Source of the DNA: JBDKGV01 sp039798005
Lineage (GTDB): Bacteria > Fibrobacterota > Fibrobacteria > UBA5070
Assembly (NCBI GenBank): GCA_039798005.1
Contig: JBDKGV010000080.1
Coordinates: forward strand, 1 to 14,431
Length of the DNA stretch: 14,431 nucleotides
Direction of reading: 5' to 3'
Shown: in pieces, positions 6,776 through 14,280 of the stretch
Layout of the letters: each line of letters opens with the position of its first letter
How positions within the stretch are numbered: position 1 is the stretch's first letter
Notes under the pieces: generated by a model
What the model was told of the DNA's origin: nothing
Database searches by the model: none
What the model saw: the letters and a program-made list of their open reading frames with translations, nothing else
Made by a program: the position numbers and the translations under genes

Positions 6776-7591
6776 TCATTCGATGATCTCCCAGGTGGAT
6801 GGTTTCAAACGCTGAACGGAACCGGTGCGCCGTTCGAAGAAGTCGCGCACGCGCTCCGGTCCTTGGGAGATGCCCTGGTCCAGCGGGCCGTCGTAGAGCA
6901 CCAAGCCATCCTGAAGAAACAGGATCTTTTCGGCAAGGCATTTGATGGACTCGATCTCATGGCTGACGATCACGATGGTCAGTCCCAGGCTTTCACGCAG
7001 CTCCAGAAGAAGTTCATCCAGGGCTCGCGAAGTCAGCGGGTCAAGACCTGCCGAGGGCTCGTCGCAGAACAGGAGTCGCGGTTCACGCACCAATGCCCTG
7101 GCCAACGCCGCACGCTTGCGCATGCCCCCGGAAAGCTCACCGGGAAACTGCCCCCAGACATTCTCCAGCCCCACTTGGGAAAGTCGTGCGCGCGCCAATT
7201 CCTGCGCGGCTCCCGTGGGATCGATACCATCCACCACCAGCGGAAGCATGACGTTCTGCCCCACGGAAAGGCTCGTGACCAGAGCCCCTCCCTGGAACAG
7301 CACCCCGATGCGGGACAAGAGGCCCAGCGAAGCGCCGCCGGCAATGGAAAGATCCTCGCCAAGGACCCGCGCCGTGCCCGACCAAGGCGTTTCCAGCCCC
7401 AGGATGTTGCGCAGAAGCGTGGACTTTCCGCATCCCGATCCGCCCAGGATGGCACGGATTTCACCGGAAGCCACATCAAGGGAAATGCCTTTGAGAATTT
7501 CCTTGGTGCCGTACCCGGCATGAAGATCCCGCACCGAAAGCATGACCTCCTTCGGATCCGGTTCAGACTCGAGTGGAACAGGCCCCGTCAC
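6776..7591 (-). CDS. mlaF: ATP-binding subunit of the Mla-type lipid ABC transporter
   Basis: An ABC ATPase that powers the MlaE permease from the cytoplasmic side. From the GTG start it has Walker A GGSGCGKST (50-58), Q-loop glutamine 100, the signature LSGGM (153-157), Walker B LLFCDEPSAGLDP (173-185) and the H-loop histidine 211. FQGGALVTSLSVGQNV (99-114) is typical of the MlaF branch. The start is uncertain. GTG at 7591 overlaps the mlaE stop as GTGA, as in other couples here. ATG at 7543 has a strong AAGGAGG but only two bases from it, and would remove a 16-residue polar extension. Both give an intact ATPase. Confidence 0.95.
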   Translation of the reverse strand: MTGPVPLESEPDPKEVMLSVRDLHAGYGTKEILKGISLDVASGEIRAILGGSGCGKSTLLRNILGLETPWSGTARVLGEDLSIAGGASLGLLSRIGVLFQGGALVTSLSVGQNVMLPLVVDGIDPTGAAQELARARLSQVGLENVWGQFPGELSGGMRKRAALARALVREPRLLFCDEPSAGLDPLTSRALDELLLELRESLGLTIVIVSHEIESIKCLAEKILFLQDGLVLYDGPLDQGISQGPERVRDFFERRTGSVQRLKPSTWEIIE

Positions 7592-8652
7592 AGATAGAGC
7601 GCCAAGGCGAAGAGGCAATCGGCGATCACGGTCCAGAAGATCCCCGCGACCACCGTGTGCGTCGTGGCCCGACCCACCGCATCGGATCCTCCTCGCGTGG
7701 CAAGGCCCGTGCGGCAGGCCAAGAAGGCGATGATGAAGGCAAAGACCATGCTCTTGAGGAACAGGAAGAAGATGTCCTTGGCTTCCAGCGCCTGAAGCAG
7801 CACCTGAAAGTATATGTCGGGTGAAAGTCCCAACCGGAACACGGCCACGACCAAGCCCGCAAGCACGCCAGCGCCACTGGCAAACAATGCAAGGAAGGGC
7901 ATCGAGATCATCAGGGCAAGCAGCCTCGGGGCCACCAGGAAACTCGCCGTCCGGGCGCCCATCGCGTGAATCGCATCCACCTCCTCCTGCACTTGCATCG
8001 AGGCCAGCTCAGCGGTGATGGCACTGCCCGATCTCCCCGCCAGGATCACGGCAGTCAAAAGCGGACCGACTTCGCGCAGAAAGGAGACGCCCATCAGCGT
8101 GGCAAGGTGGATCGAAGCACCGTACTGCTCCAATTGCTGCCCCATCAGAAGCGCAAGGGTCAAGCCGATCAGTCCCGTCAGCAGAAGCACCACAGGCAGT
8201 GCCAAGGTGCCCAGCTCGTGCAACTGCCGCCAAACGGCCCCGGGCCAACTGCGCTCACGCCGGGTGACCAATGCCAGGGTGCCCAAGGTCATTTCAAGAC
8301 CGAAGGTCAATGCCTGCGAAGCATCCTCGGCTCGAGCGAAGGCGCCACGCCCCAAGCGCTCCAGAAAATCGGGAACCGGGAGAGTCTCCGGCCTTGGTGG
8401 CTCGGGACCGGGATCCAACGCATCCAACCGCTCCAGCAGAACTCGCGAAGGCGCCGACAGGCGCACCCGGTGGCCATGGTGCTGCGCGATCCGGCGAAGG
8501 CTGTGGATCGCTCCTGCCGCCAACACATCCACATGCTCCACTTGACCGCCGGCCAAGGTGAGGTCGGTTTGCTTCACACGGCTTGCCAAGTCGCGCCCGG
8601 TGCCAAGCGCCCAGGCTCGATCAAGCTGCGAGGGAAGGGAAATGTCGGGCAC
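7588..8652 (-). CDS. mlaE: MlaE-type lipid ABC transporter permease with N-terminal STAS-like domain
   Basis: A 354-residue inner-membrane permease. Residues about 140-354 are the MlaE domain with four to five hydrophobic segments (about 148-170, 240-270, 298-313, 331-352) and the conserved block GQQLEQYGASIH ... FLREVGPLLT ... AGRSGSA followed by EEVDAIHAMG (171-232). Residues about 1-85 are soluble and look like a STAS domain (beta strand, EHVDVLAAGAIHSLRRI helix, RVRLSAPSRVLLERLDAL), the role that separate MlaB plays in E. coli. E. coli MlaE is about 260 residues, so the extra length is this domain. Start GTG 8652 is the first possible start, as an in-frame TAG lies four codons upstream. 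First gene of the mlaEFD-lipoprotein operon. Confidence 0.93.
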   Translation of the reverse strand: MPDISLPSQLDRAWALGTGRDLASRVKQTDLTLAGGQVEHVDVLAAGAIHSLRRIAQHHGHRVRLSAPSRVLLERLDALDPGPEPPRPETLPVPDFLERLGRGAFARAEDASQALTFGLEMTLGTLALVTRRERSWPGAVWRQLHELGTLALPVVLLLTGLIGLTLALLMGQQLEQYGASIHLATLMGVSFLREVGPLLTAVILAGRSGSAITAELASMQVQEEVDAIHAMGARTASFLVAPRLLALMISMPFLALFASGAGVLAGLVVAVFRLGLSPDIYFQVLLQALEAKDIFFLFLKSMVFAFIIAFLACRTGLATRGGSDAVGRATTHTVVAGIFWTVIADCLFALALYL

Positions 8653-8664
8653 ATCCCGAAGCTA
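8653..8664 (-). promoter_or_regulatory. Putative -10 box giving a leaderless mlaE transcript
   Basis: On the minus strand TAGCTT (8664-8659) is followed by six bases (CGGGAT) and the GTG start of mlaE, the same geometry as before glgM and ribF. No -35 consensus is clear. The 100-base gap upstream also holds a small GCCGG/CCGGC hairpin (8733-8750) after the stop of the preceding gene. Confidence 0.4.
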
Positions 8665-8752
8665 CCCGGATCGCCCCCGAAGAACGACCCAAGTGGACGA
8701 AATACTCCCTGTTTGTTTCATCGTCGGCCTGCGCCGGGAAACCTGCCGGCTG

Positions 8753-11700
8753 TCAATGACCTCGAAACGGGACCGGTTTCGGGGACGCCAAGGAGCCTGC
8801 GGGAAGGCCGTTGCGACGACGCATCGGCTGATCCACGATCGACCATTCGTCAAAGCCCAAATTCACCCCGAGGCTGATGCGGTGCGCACCCAGAGGGATG
8901 TCCACCCCGGCGACCGGAAGCGTGAGATCGGCTTGCTTCACCCCGGCCAGATCGCGCATCGCCCGTGCGAAGGTCACCGACAAGGCAAGGGGATAGTTCG
9001 CGTGAATGCGACCCGAAAGGGAAAGTCCCCAATCGAGCGAAAGGCCAAGACCCGCCGTGTCGATCGCATCCTGGATCGGACCGCTCCAAGCGCGGCCAGC
9101 TTGGAAGGAGGCGCCGGCCACGATCCGGTCACCGTACCAGATCCAGGCACCCCGGTTGATTTCCCACAGCGGAATGCGCGTCGAGAGTCCGCCGGAAAGC
9201 GCGTGGGTTCCTTGGAACAGGCGCCGCTCGCGCCCCAGCATGGTCGGGTATCCACGCAGCTCAACCCCTTCGTGGAAAAAGTCGGTCAGCGTGTCCACAG
9301 GCCCGGACCAATCCGCCACCGTGGCCACGTCTCCCGAGATCTCCAAGGTCTGCTCCGGCCAGAGCGGGTTGCCGAAGGCCCAACGGCCCTGGGCGGCAAG
9401 TCGATGCACGGTCCAGTCGGTGCTGCGGGCCTTGATGGCGCCATTGGCATCGATCTCGAAGACGTCGCTGAAGCTGCCGCTGCGCATGAGGGCGGCATTG
9501 TCCATCGACCACTGGGCACGCACCATGATTCCACGCGGATCGTCCTCCACGCCCATCGAGGCATCCGAGCGGTCGTAATACGTCCAGAAAAAGGACGGGG
9601 TCAGCGACGAATAGCCGGTGTACCGCAACGGCAAGTCGTAGAAGTCGAAATCGTAGCGGGTCCAGGCCAGGTTCGTGTGCAACTTCTGGTTCTGCGTCAG
9701 GCTGTACCGCGCCCCTCCCGAGACCTGCATGAGATGGAGGGTCCAGCTCTGCTTGGCCTTGGTGAAGGTGCGGCCTTCCTTGTCCTCCTGCGAGACGGTA
9801 TCCTCGCCGTGCATGTCCTGGTAGAGCGCCTGCAGCGAAAGCGTCGGAATCAAGGAGCGGTTTTCCATGCCGACCATCAGCAGTTTTTCCTGCCGCGGAT
9901 TCACGAAATTCGGCTGCCCCGGGCCTACGAAATCGATCCCTCGCGTGAGGTCGAGAAGCAGCATGCCGTAGAGGATGTTGCGCCGGACAGGATCCAGCAT
10001 CTGCATCCTCAGGCCGCCCATGCTCGACCACTGGCTCTCACCGGCGTACAGGAACGGGGCGTTCTTCTGGAAGTAGACGATCGGCGTCACCAGCGCCCGA
10101 TCGGGAATCGGACGGTAAGGTTGCTCGCGTCCAGCGAGGTCCCACGTCTGTTCCTGCGGCGGCGCGACCTTGCCTGAATCCGTCCTGACGGCTTTCCGTG
10201 GCGCTTCGGGCGTGAGCGAATCCAGGAGCCACAGGCCGAATCCCGTATGATCGAAGCCCGTGTACGCAAGACGCCTGCCGTCCGGTGAGAGCTCCGGCTC
10301 GAAGGCACCGCCCACGACGCTGGTCAGCTGCAGCAGGCTGTCGTTTGACAAATTCTGTCGATACAGATTGAAGATCCCGGTGCGGTCCGAGGAAAGGTAC
10401 GCCTGGAGCCCGTCCGGGGAGAAGGAGACGTCGCGCCATTCCGAAAGGGTGTCGCCCAGGCGCTTCACCGATCCGTCGCGGGAGACCAGGTCGCAGCGGC
10501 GTCGCCTGCCGTCGTACCAGTCGATCGCCACGGTCCTGCCGGCAGGATGCCAGCGCACGGCAAAGAGCGTCCCGACCACCCCGGTGTCCCCGCGCGGGAA
10601 GATCTGAAGACTCTCCCCGGCCGGAAGCTCAAGTCCGTCGGCGGGCAGGAGCGCGACGCGAAACCGCATGCCCTCGCGCAGGATGGCGGCCAGCGTGTCG
10701 CGGGACGGGGACAGATCCGAGGCGGCGACATGCCAAGTGAGCGTGACGCGATGGTGGTCGTCGACGGGCGTTGCCGTCCATTGGCCATCCTTGCGATCAA
10801 GGGAGGTGCTCCAGGCATCCAGCACATGCCGGCCTTGCGCATCGGTCTTGCGCCCCGAGACGTAATGCACCCGATGTTCAACGGAATCCAGGCTGTAACG
10901 CCCCCGGATCCAGGGTGAGACCATCCAGTGCCGCTTGGTCGTATCCTTCAGCGAATCGGTGAGATCCCATGCCCACAGGTTGTTTCCCTCGTCAGCGCCC
11001 GGATTGGAGGAATGGAACAGCGTCCTTGCATCCATCCAACGGGGATGTCCCGTGTTGTAGGCATCGCCCACCAGACGGCGCCCTTCGATCAACGGCTTGG
11101 CCGCTTCACGAGCGCGTTGCGCACGCGCCAGGGCGCTGTCCCTCCATGCCTTCCAAAGCTCCTTCCCCGATTCTCCCGCGACCTTGCGCCACGCCCCTCC
11201 CCACTCCTGAGGCAGCGGAGAACCCAGGGCGTGCCACCACTGCGGCACAAGGCTCGCCCCTTTGGTCTCCTCCACGAAGCGGACCATGGAGAACCCCTGG
11301 TTGTAGACACGCTCGAAGTCGAAGCCCGAGCCCGAAAAGACCGACATCCTCTCCCACGGGAGCAGTGAATCGACCAGCACGGCGCAGCGCTCGATCATCT
11401 GGCGATGGGTGTCCCAAGCGTCCCCGCCCAAGCGCTGAGAAGTCCATTGCGCCGTTCCCTCGGCCATGGCCATCGAGTAGGGATTGAGCGACCACAAGCC
11501 CCACCCCCCTGAAGAGATGCGGCTTCCTGTCGCATCACCCCAGCCCACCTGGATCTCGGAGAGCCACGGGAAGACCTTGGCCGAGGCCTGGATGCTTGCG
11601 ATGTGGGAGAATTCATGGGCAACCACGTCGCGGATCCAGTCCTTGGATCCCCGGAAGGTGAATCCCAGGTCCGCACTCCAGATCGCCATGGTGGAAAGGC

Positions 11701-12007
11701 TTGCGATGGCCCACCCGTTGGAGTAGTCCTCGTCCTGCACCAGGAAGTCGATGGAACCTGGCTTCATCCCGTACAGGGCCGAGATCTCCGGGTAGACCGC
11801 CTCGGCCCGGGAAGCGCAGGCTTCGGCGGCCTCGCGCAAGCCCTTGCGGTAATGGAACCGGAAGTGCTCCGTCTCGGCCGTGAACCAGCGTTCCTCGGGA
11901 TGGTTGCGGTCCTGGTCGTCGCTGGAATAGCCGAAGGAAGGCGTCAGGGCGCCCGCGAAAAGAAGGGCAACAGCCCACGCCCAACCGCACCGCGCCTTGC
12001 TCGTCAT
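8753..12007 (-). CDS. Exported three-part protein: gluzincin metallopeptidase, TolB-like propeller, outer-membrane beta-barrel
   Basis: A 1084-residue protein with a signal peptide (about 1-28). Residues 40-300 resemble the peptidase MA-like gluzincins: zinc motif HEFSH (131-135) within DVVAHEFSHIASIQ and a likely third ligand E183 in MAEGTAQW. Residues about 310-620 contain WD40-like PD40 repeats (SFSPDG 528-533 and LSPDGRRLAY 573-582), suggesting a TolB-type beta-propeller. Residues about 635-1060 alternate polar and aromatic positions and include LRGYP (917-921) followed by a STRIPLWEI strand, as in Omp85/surface-antigen barrels. Start ATG 12007 is chosen for GGAAGG seven bases upstream; a TTG at 12025 extends the frame. 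A basic 30-residue tail follows the last predicted strand. Substrate unknown. Last gene of the aspartoacylase cluster. Confidence 0.85.
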   Translation of the reverse strand: MTSKARCGWAWAVALLFAGALTPSFGYSSDDQDRNHPEERWFTAETEHFRFHYRKGLREAAEACASRAEAVYPEISALYGMKPGSIDFLVQDEDYSNGWAIASLSTMAIWSADLGFTFRGSKDWIRDVVAHEFSHIASIQASAKVFPWLSEIQVGWGDATGSRISSGGWGLWSLNPYSMAMAEGTAQWTSQRLGGDAWDTHRQMIERCAVLVDSLLPWERMSVFSGSGFDFERVYNQGFSMVRFVEETKGASLVPQWWHALGSPLPQEWGGAWRKVAGESGKELWKAWRDSALARAQRAREAAKPLIEGRRLVGDAYNTGHPRWMDARTLFHSSNPGADEGNNLWAWDLTDSLKDTTKRHWMVSPWIRGRYSLDSVEHRVHYVSGRKTDAQGRHVLDAWSTSLDRKDGQWTATPVDDHHRVTLTWHVAASDLSPSRDTLAAILREGMRFRVALLPADGLELPAGESLQIFPRGDTGVVGTLFAVRWHPAGRTVAIDWYDGRRRRCDLVSRDGSVKRLGDTLSEWRDVSFSPDGLQAYLSSDRTGIFNLYRQNLSNDSLLQLTSVVGGAFEPELSPDGRRLAYTGFDHTGFGLWLLDSLTPEAPRKAVRTDSGKVAPPQEQTWDLAGREQPYRPIPDRALVTPIVYFQKNAPFLYAGESQWSSMGGLRMQMLDPVRRNILYGMLLLDLTRGIDFVGPGQPNFVNPRQEKLLMVGMENRSLIPTLSLQALYQDMHGEDTVSQEDKEGRTFTKAKQSWTLHLMQVSGGARYSLTQNQKLHTNLAWTRYDFDFYDLPLRYTGYSSLTPSFFWTYYDRSDASMGVEDDPRGIMVRAQWSMDNAALMRSGSFSDVFEIDANGAIKARSTDWTVHRLAAQGRWAFGNPLWPEQTLEISGDVATVADWSGPVDTLTDFFHEGVELRGYPTMLGRERRLFQGTHALSGGLSTRIPLWEINRGAWIWYGDRIVAGASFQAGRAWSGPIQDAIDTAGLGLSLDWGLSLSGRIHANYPLALSVTFARAMRDLAGVKQADLTLPVAGVDIPLGAHRISLGVNLGFDEWSIVDQPMRRRNGLPAGSLASPKPVPFRGH
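10344..10359 (+). repeat. Intragenic copy of the element core
   Basis: TTTGACAAATTCTGTC here is the exact reverse complement of the 16-base core at 12028-12043. It lies inside the propeller-encoding part of the 1084-residue protein gene (coding YRQNLSND), so coding constraint or chance remains possible. Confidence 0.35.
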
Positions 12008-12027
12008 CGCCGCACCTTCCGTCAAAG

Positions 12028-12047
12028 GACAGAATTTGTCAAATTAC
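12028..12047 (-). repeat. Stop-codon-associated 20-base element, copy 2
   Basis: Plus-strand GACAGAATTTGTCAAATTAC overlaps the TAA stop of the secreted-protein gene and lies just before the ribosome binding site of the 1084-residue protein gene. It matches copy 1 at 17 of 20 positions. A further GTCAAA sits at 12021-12026. Confidence 0.55.
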
Positions 12048-13048
12048 TGCGGGCCGGCCCCGATCGGCCATTCCACCTGGAGCAGATAGCCTTCCGGACC
12101 GAGGTCGAGTTTCCAGAGGTCCTCCCCCTCGCCCTTGGTCTCCAACAGGCGCAAGGCCCCCGACGGCGAGAACTTGGGGTACGATCCTTCGATCCGTTCC
12201 ACCCGCCACGACACGTTGCCCACGAGCTTGGGAAGCACTGCATGCGAAAGGGTTCCGAAGCGACGGAACACCTCAAGCTTTGCGATCTCACGACTGGACC
12301 CGGCCGAGGTCCAATCCTTCCAGGCCTTGGCGTCCTTGAGCAGCACGGTCACCCCCGTCCCGCCGGAGGTCCTCCAAGTGATCTCACCCGCACCGGAAGG
12401 CAGGAGCCAGGTCCGTTCCTTCGACTTGTCCTTGCCCTTGACCAGTTTCTCCATGTAGCTTTGCACATCGTCACGCCGCAGTCCGCCCCAGCGCGGCGCC
12501 TCCTTGCGAAGGCTTGCCACCACCTTCTTGCGCTGCACCAGCCCGAATCCGCTGGCGGCCAAGGTGCTCGCCCATTCGCGGGTCGCGATCCTGATCAGGG
12601 GACCGCGGGCCGAGCGCTGGAGTTGGGCACCGTAGCTGCCGTTGGGGACGACGAAATACATCAGGCCGTTGGAATTGTCCAGAGCCTGGTAAGGGGATGG
12701 CACACCCTCGGTGCGACGCACCAGCCGGAAGTGCGGCGCCTTGCCATCCAGGATCTGCCAAAGCTCTTCCTTGGTCCAGAGATCCTTGCCAGGACGGACC
12801 CAACGCTCCTCGACCGACTTGCCCGCCCGGAAGAACGCGTGCACTTCCATCTTGACATCGGACAAGGTTCCGGGTCGGCTGACCTTCCAGACCCTCTCCT
12901 GGGCATCGATGAGCGTGTCACCAGCCTCCATGGGCGGACCGTAGGCCCGAACGTAGGCGGAATAGGGATTGCCCAGTCCAGGAAGCACGGTCTGGGCCAG
13001 ACAGGATGCGGAAACGACAAAGGGAAGCAGAAGCCAGCGCATGTTCAC
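12044..13048 (-). CDS. Secreted protein of unknown function
   Basis: A 334-residue protein that I do not recognise. The N-terminus MNMRWLLLPFVVSASCLAQ is a signal peptide with likely cleavage after CLA; the cysteine context (VSASC) is not a convincing lipobox. The mature part is mixed alpha/beta, rich in W, K and R, with no catalytic motif seen. It ends close to the 1084-residue protein gene (36 bases), so the two may act together at the cell envelope. GTG at 13048 overlaps the aspartoacylase stop as GTGA and has AAGGAAA at a good distance; ATG at 13042 is an alternative that changes only two residues. Confidence 0.85.
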   Translation of the reverse strand: MNMRWLLLPFVVSASCLAQTVLPGLGNPYSAYVRAYGPPMEAGDTLIDAQERVWKVSRPGTLSDVKMEVHAFFRAGKSVEERWVRPGKDLWTKEELWQILDGKAPHFRLVRRTEGVPSPYQALDNSNGLMYFVVPNGSYGAQLQRSARGPLIRIATREWASTLAASGFGLVQRKKVVASLRKEAPRWGGLRRDDVQSYMEKLVKGKDKSKERTWLLPSGAGEITWRTSGGTGVTVLLKDAKAWKDWTSAGSSREIAKLEVFRRFGTLSHAVLPKLVGNVSWRVERIEGSYPKFSPSGALRLLETKGEGEDLWKLDLGPEGYLLQVEWPIGAGPQ

Positions 13049-13953
13049 GAAAGGATTTCCTTTCCGCCCAGCCAGGAGCGGTGCTGTGTCTTGACGAAGG
13101 CAATGCCCTTTTCGACGTAGGCGGCTTCCGAAACGAAGACCGGCCAGAAGGCTTCACCTTCATGCCGAAGAGCTTGGTCCGTGTCCAGACAATGAAAGAT
13201 TGGGGTTCCAGCGTCAATTCTCTGAAAGTCACGCCCCAGCAATTCTTGATGGATCAAGGCGTTGGGTCGGCCGTCGGGGTCGCGGGGATAATCCACCTGC
13301 TCCCCTTCGAGGAAGTAAGAAAAGTCGAGAGCCTGCAATTCAGCGACCGGATCATGATCCACGGCCATTGAGCCCAGCGATTCGAGGATGAAGCGAACCT
13401 GATCACGCGCGGCCTCAAAAGCCCAATGCGGCGAGGTTCCGTGGATGGCACTGCCGATCTCAAGGGTGATCTCCTGCGTCCCGAGCGAGGGCAGGAACAC
13501 GTTGGTCTCGAACGTCTCGGGCGTATGGTACAGGCGAACCCGATTGTCACGCCGCAAGGCACGCGCGCCAAGGCACCAAGGCCAAGCACTGCCGCTGGTG
13601 AGAATCCACGTGATGCCCATGGCCGCAGTGGTGTTGTGCAGATCGACCACAAGGTCGAACCGTTTGCCCTCGGGAGCGAGCATTCCCGCCAGTTCCCGGG
13701 CACGCAACACCTCAAGCGGCGCTTGGGGACCTTGTTCCTGGGCAAGTCGAGGTCCGAAGCAGCGGTTGAGATCGGTTTCCAGATAGCGCCGGTTCGCGGC
13801 GATGGCGGCGGGATTTCCCAGGAACGTCTCGATTTCAAGACCAGGAAAGCGCCAAGCTTCAGGGCGACGGCGCATCTCCTCCACGACAAGGATTCCCCCG
13901 CGCTCGTTCCCGTGAGTGCCACCGACGATGGCAATGCGTGTTGGTCTAGGCAT
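13045..13953 (-). CDS. aspA: Aspartoacylase (N-acetyl-aspartate amidohydrolase family, zinc-dependent)
   Basis: A 302-residue zinc hydrolase close to animal aspartoacylase, which splits N-acetyl-L-aspartate into acetate and aspartate. Zinc ligands are H14 and E17 in GGTHGNE and H106 in DLHNTT (104-109). Substrate-binding N63-R64 lie in DLNR, the general base is E165 in TLEIG, and Y279 sits in EAAYVEK; all match known active-site positions of the human enzyme. The C-terminal domain keeps VDYPRDPDGR (220-229) and the GRDFQRIDAGTPIF block (240-253). No signal peptide, so cytoplasmic. The ATG at 13953 overlaps the upstream stop as TGATG, and the end overlaps the next gene as GTGA. Related bacterial enzymes may accept other N-acyl amino acids, so the exact substrate is open. 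The symbol follows common usage and must not be confused with aspartase. Confidence 0.92.
   Translation of the reverse strand: MPRPTRIAIVGGTHGNERGGILVVEEMRRRPEAWRFPGLEIETFLGNPAAIAANRRYLETDLNRCFGPRLAQEQGPQAPLEVLRARELAGMLAPEGKRFDLVVDLHNTTAAMGITWILTSGSAWPWCLGARALRRDNRVRLYHTPETFETNVFLPSLGTQEITLEIGSAIHGTSPHWAFEAARDQVRFILESLGSMAVDHDPVAELQALDFSYFLEGEQVDYPRDPDGRPNALIHQELLGRDFQRIDAGTPIFHCLDTDQALRHEGEAFWPVFVSEAAYVEKGIAFVKTQHRSWLGGKEILS
13049..13064 (-). promoter_or_regulatory. Hairpin containing the ribosome binding site of the secreted-protein gene
   Basis: On the minus strand GAAAGG (13064-13059) can pair with CCTTTC (13054-13049) around AAAT, directly before the GTG at 13048. The AAGG of the ribosome binding site is inside the stem. 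Ribosomes finishing aspartoacylase would open it, which would couple the two genes. Six base pairs only, so modest support. Confidence 0.4.
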
Positions 13954-14240
13954 CAGGTGTCAAAATAGACTTCCCGACGCTCCTTCCGGGCATTTGCCGC
14001 AAGAACAAGCAACCACAGCAGGACCGGAAGCAGGGCATCAAGGCTTGCCGTCCCGGCTCGGACATGGGTGTACCAAGGCAGGAAGGCATCAAGGACTCCC
14101 AAGCCCATCGCCGCCCCCATCGCAAGGCGGAAACGCCGGTTCCACGATGCCCAGGCCAGGAGCCCCAACAAGGCGATCTGGACCAGGGAATCGCGTTCCC
14201 AAAGGCTTGCCGGAAACTCGCGCCCCCGAAGCGACAACAA
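13953..14240 (-). CDS. Small membrane protein, start uncertain
   Basis: About 95 residues with three hydrophobic segments (19-33, 38-54 and 67-84 from the TTG at 14240) and a charged C-terminal tail (RKERREVYFDT). I do not recognise a family. It is coupled to aspartoacylase by a TGATG overlap, which supports it being real. There is no ATG or GTG before the first membrane segment. TTG at 14240 or 14237 lies on the T-run of the upstream terminator, and a TTG at 14297 would place a terminator stem inside the gene. ATG at 14120 would give only 56 residues and lose the first segment. Confidence 0.55.
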   Translation of the reverse strand: MLSLRGREFPASLWERDSLVQIALLGLLAWASWNRRFRLAMGAAMGLGVLDAFLPWYTHVRAGTASLDALLPVLLWLLVLAANARKERREVYFDT

Positions 14241-14279
14241 AAAAAAGACCGTCCCTGTCAGGAACAGGGAACGGTCTTT
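14239..14279 (-). terminator. Rho-independent terminator of the right-edge outer-membrane protein gene
   Basis: On the minus strand a 14-bp stem with one bulged base (14279-14265 with 14257-14244, core GACCGTCCCTG) and a 7-base loop is followed by eight T's (14246-14239). It begins 24 bases after the stop of the right-edge gene. The other direction has only a short broken T-run. Confidence 0.92.
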
Positions 14280-14280
14280 C

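Noticed and set aside
8558..10177. 539-codon plus-strand open frame
   Set aside because: Antisense to mlaE and the 1084-residue protein gene; arginine/proline-rich with no recognisable domain.
12990..13048. Lipobox in the secreted protein of unknown function
   Set aside because: The residues before the cysteine (VSAS) do not fit the lipobox well; a normal signal peptidase site follows.
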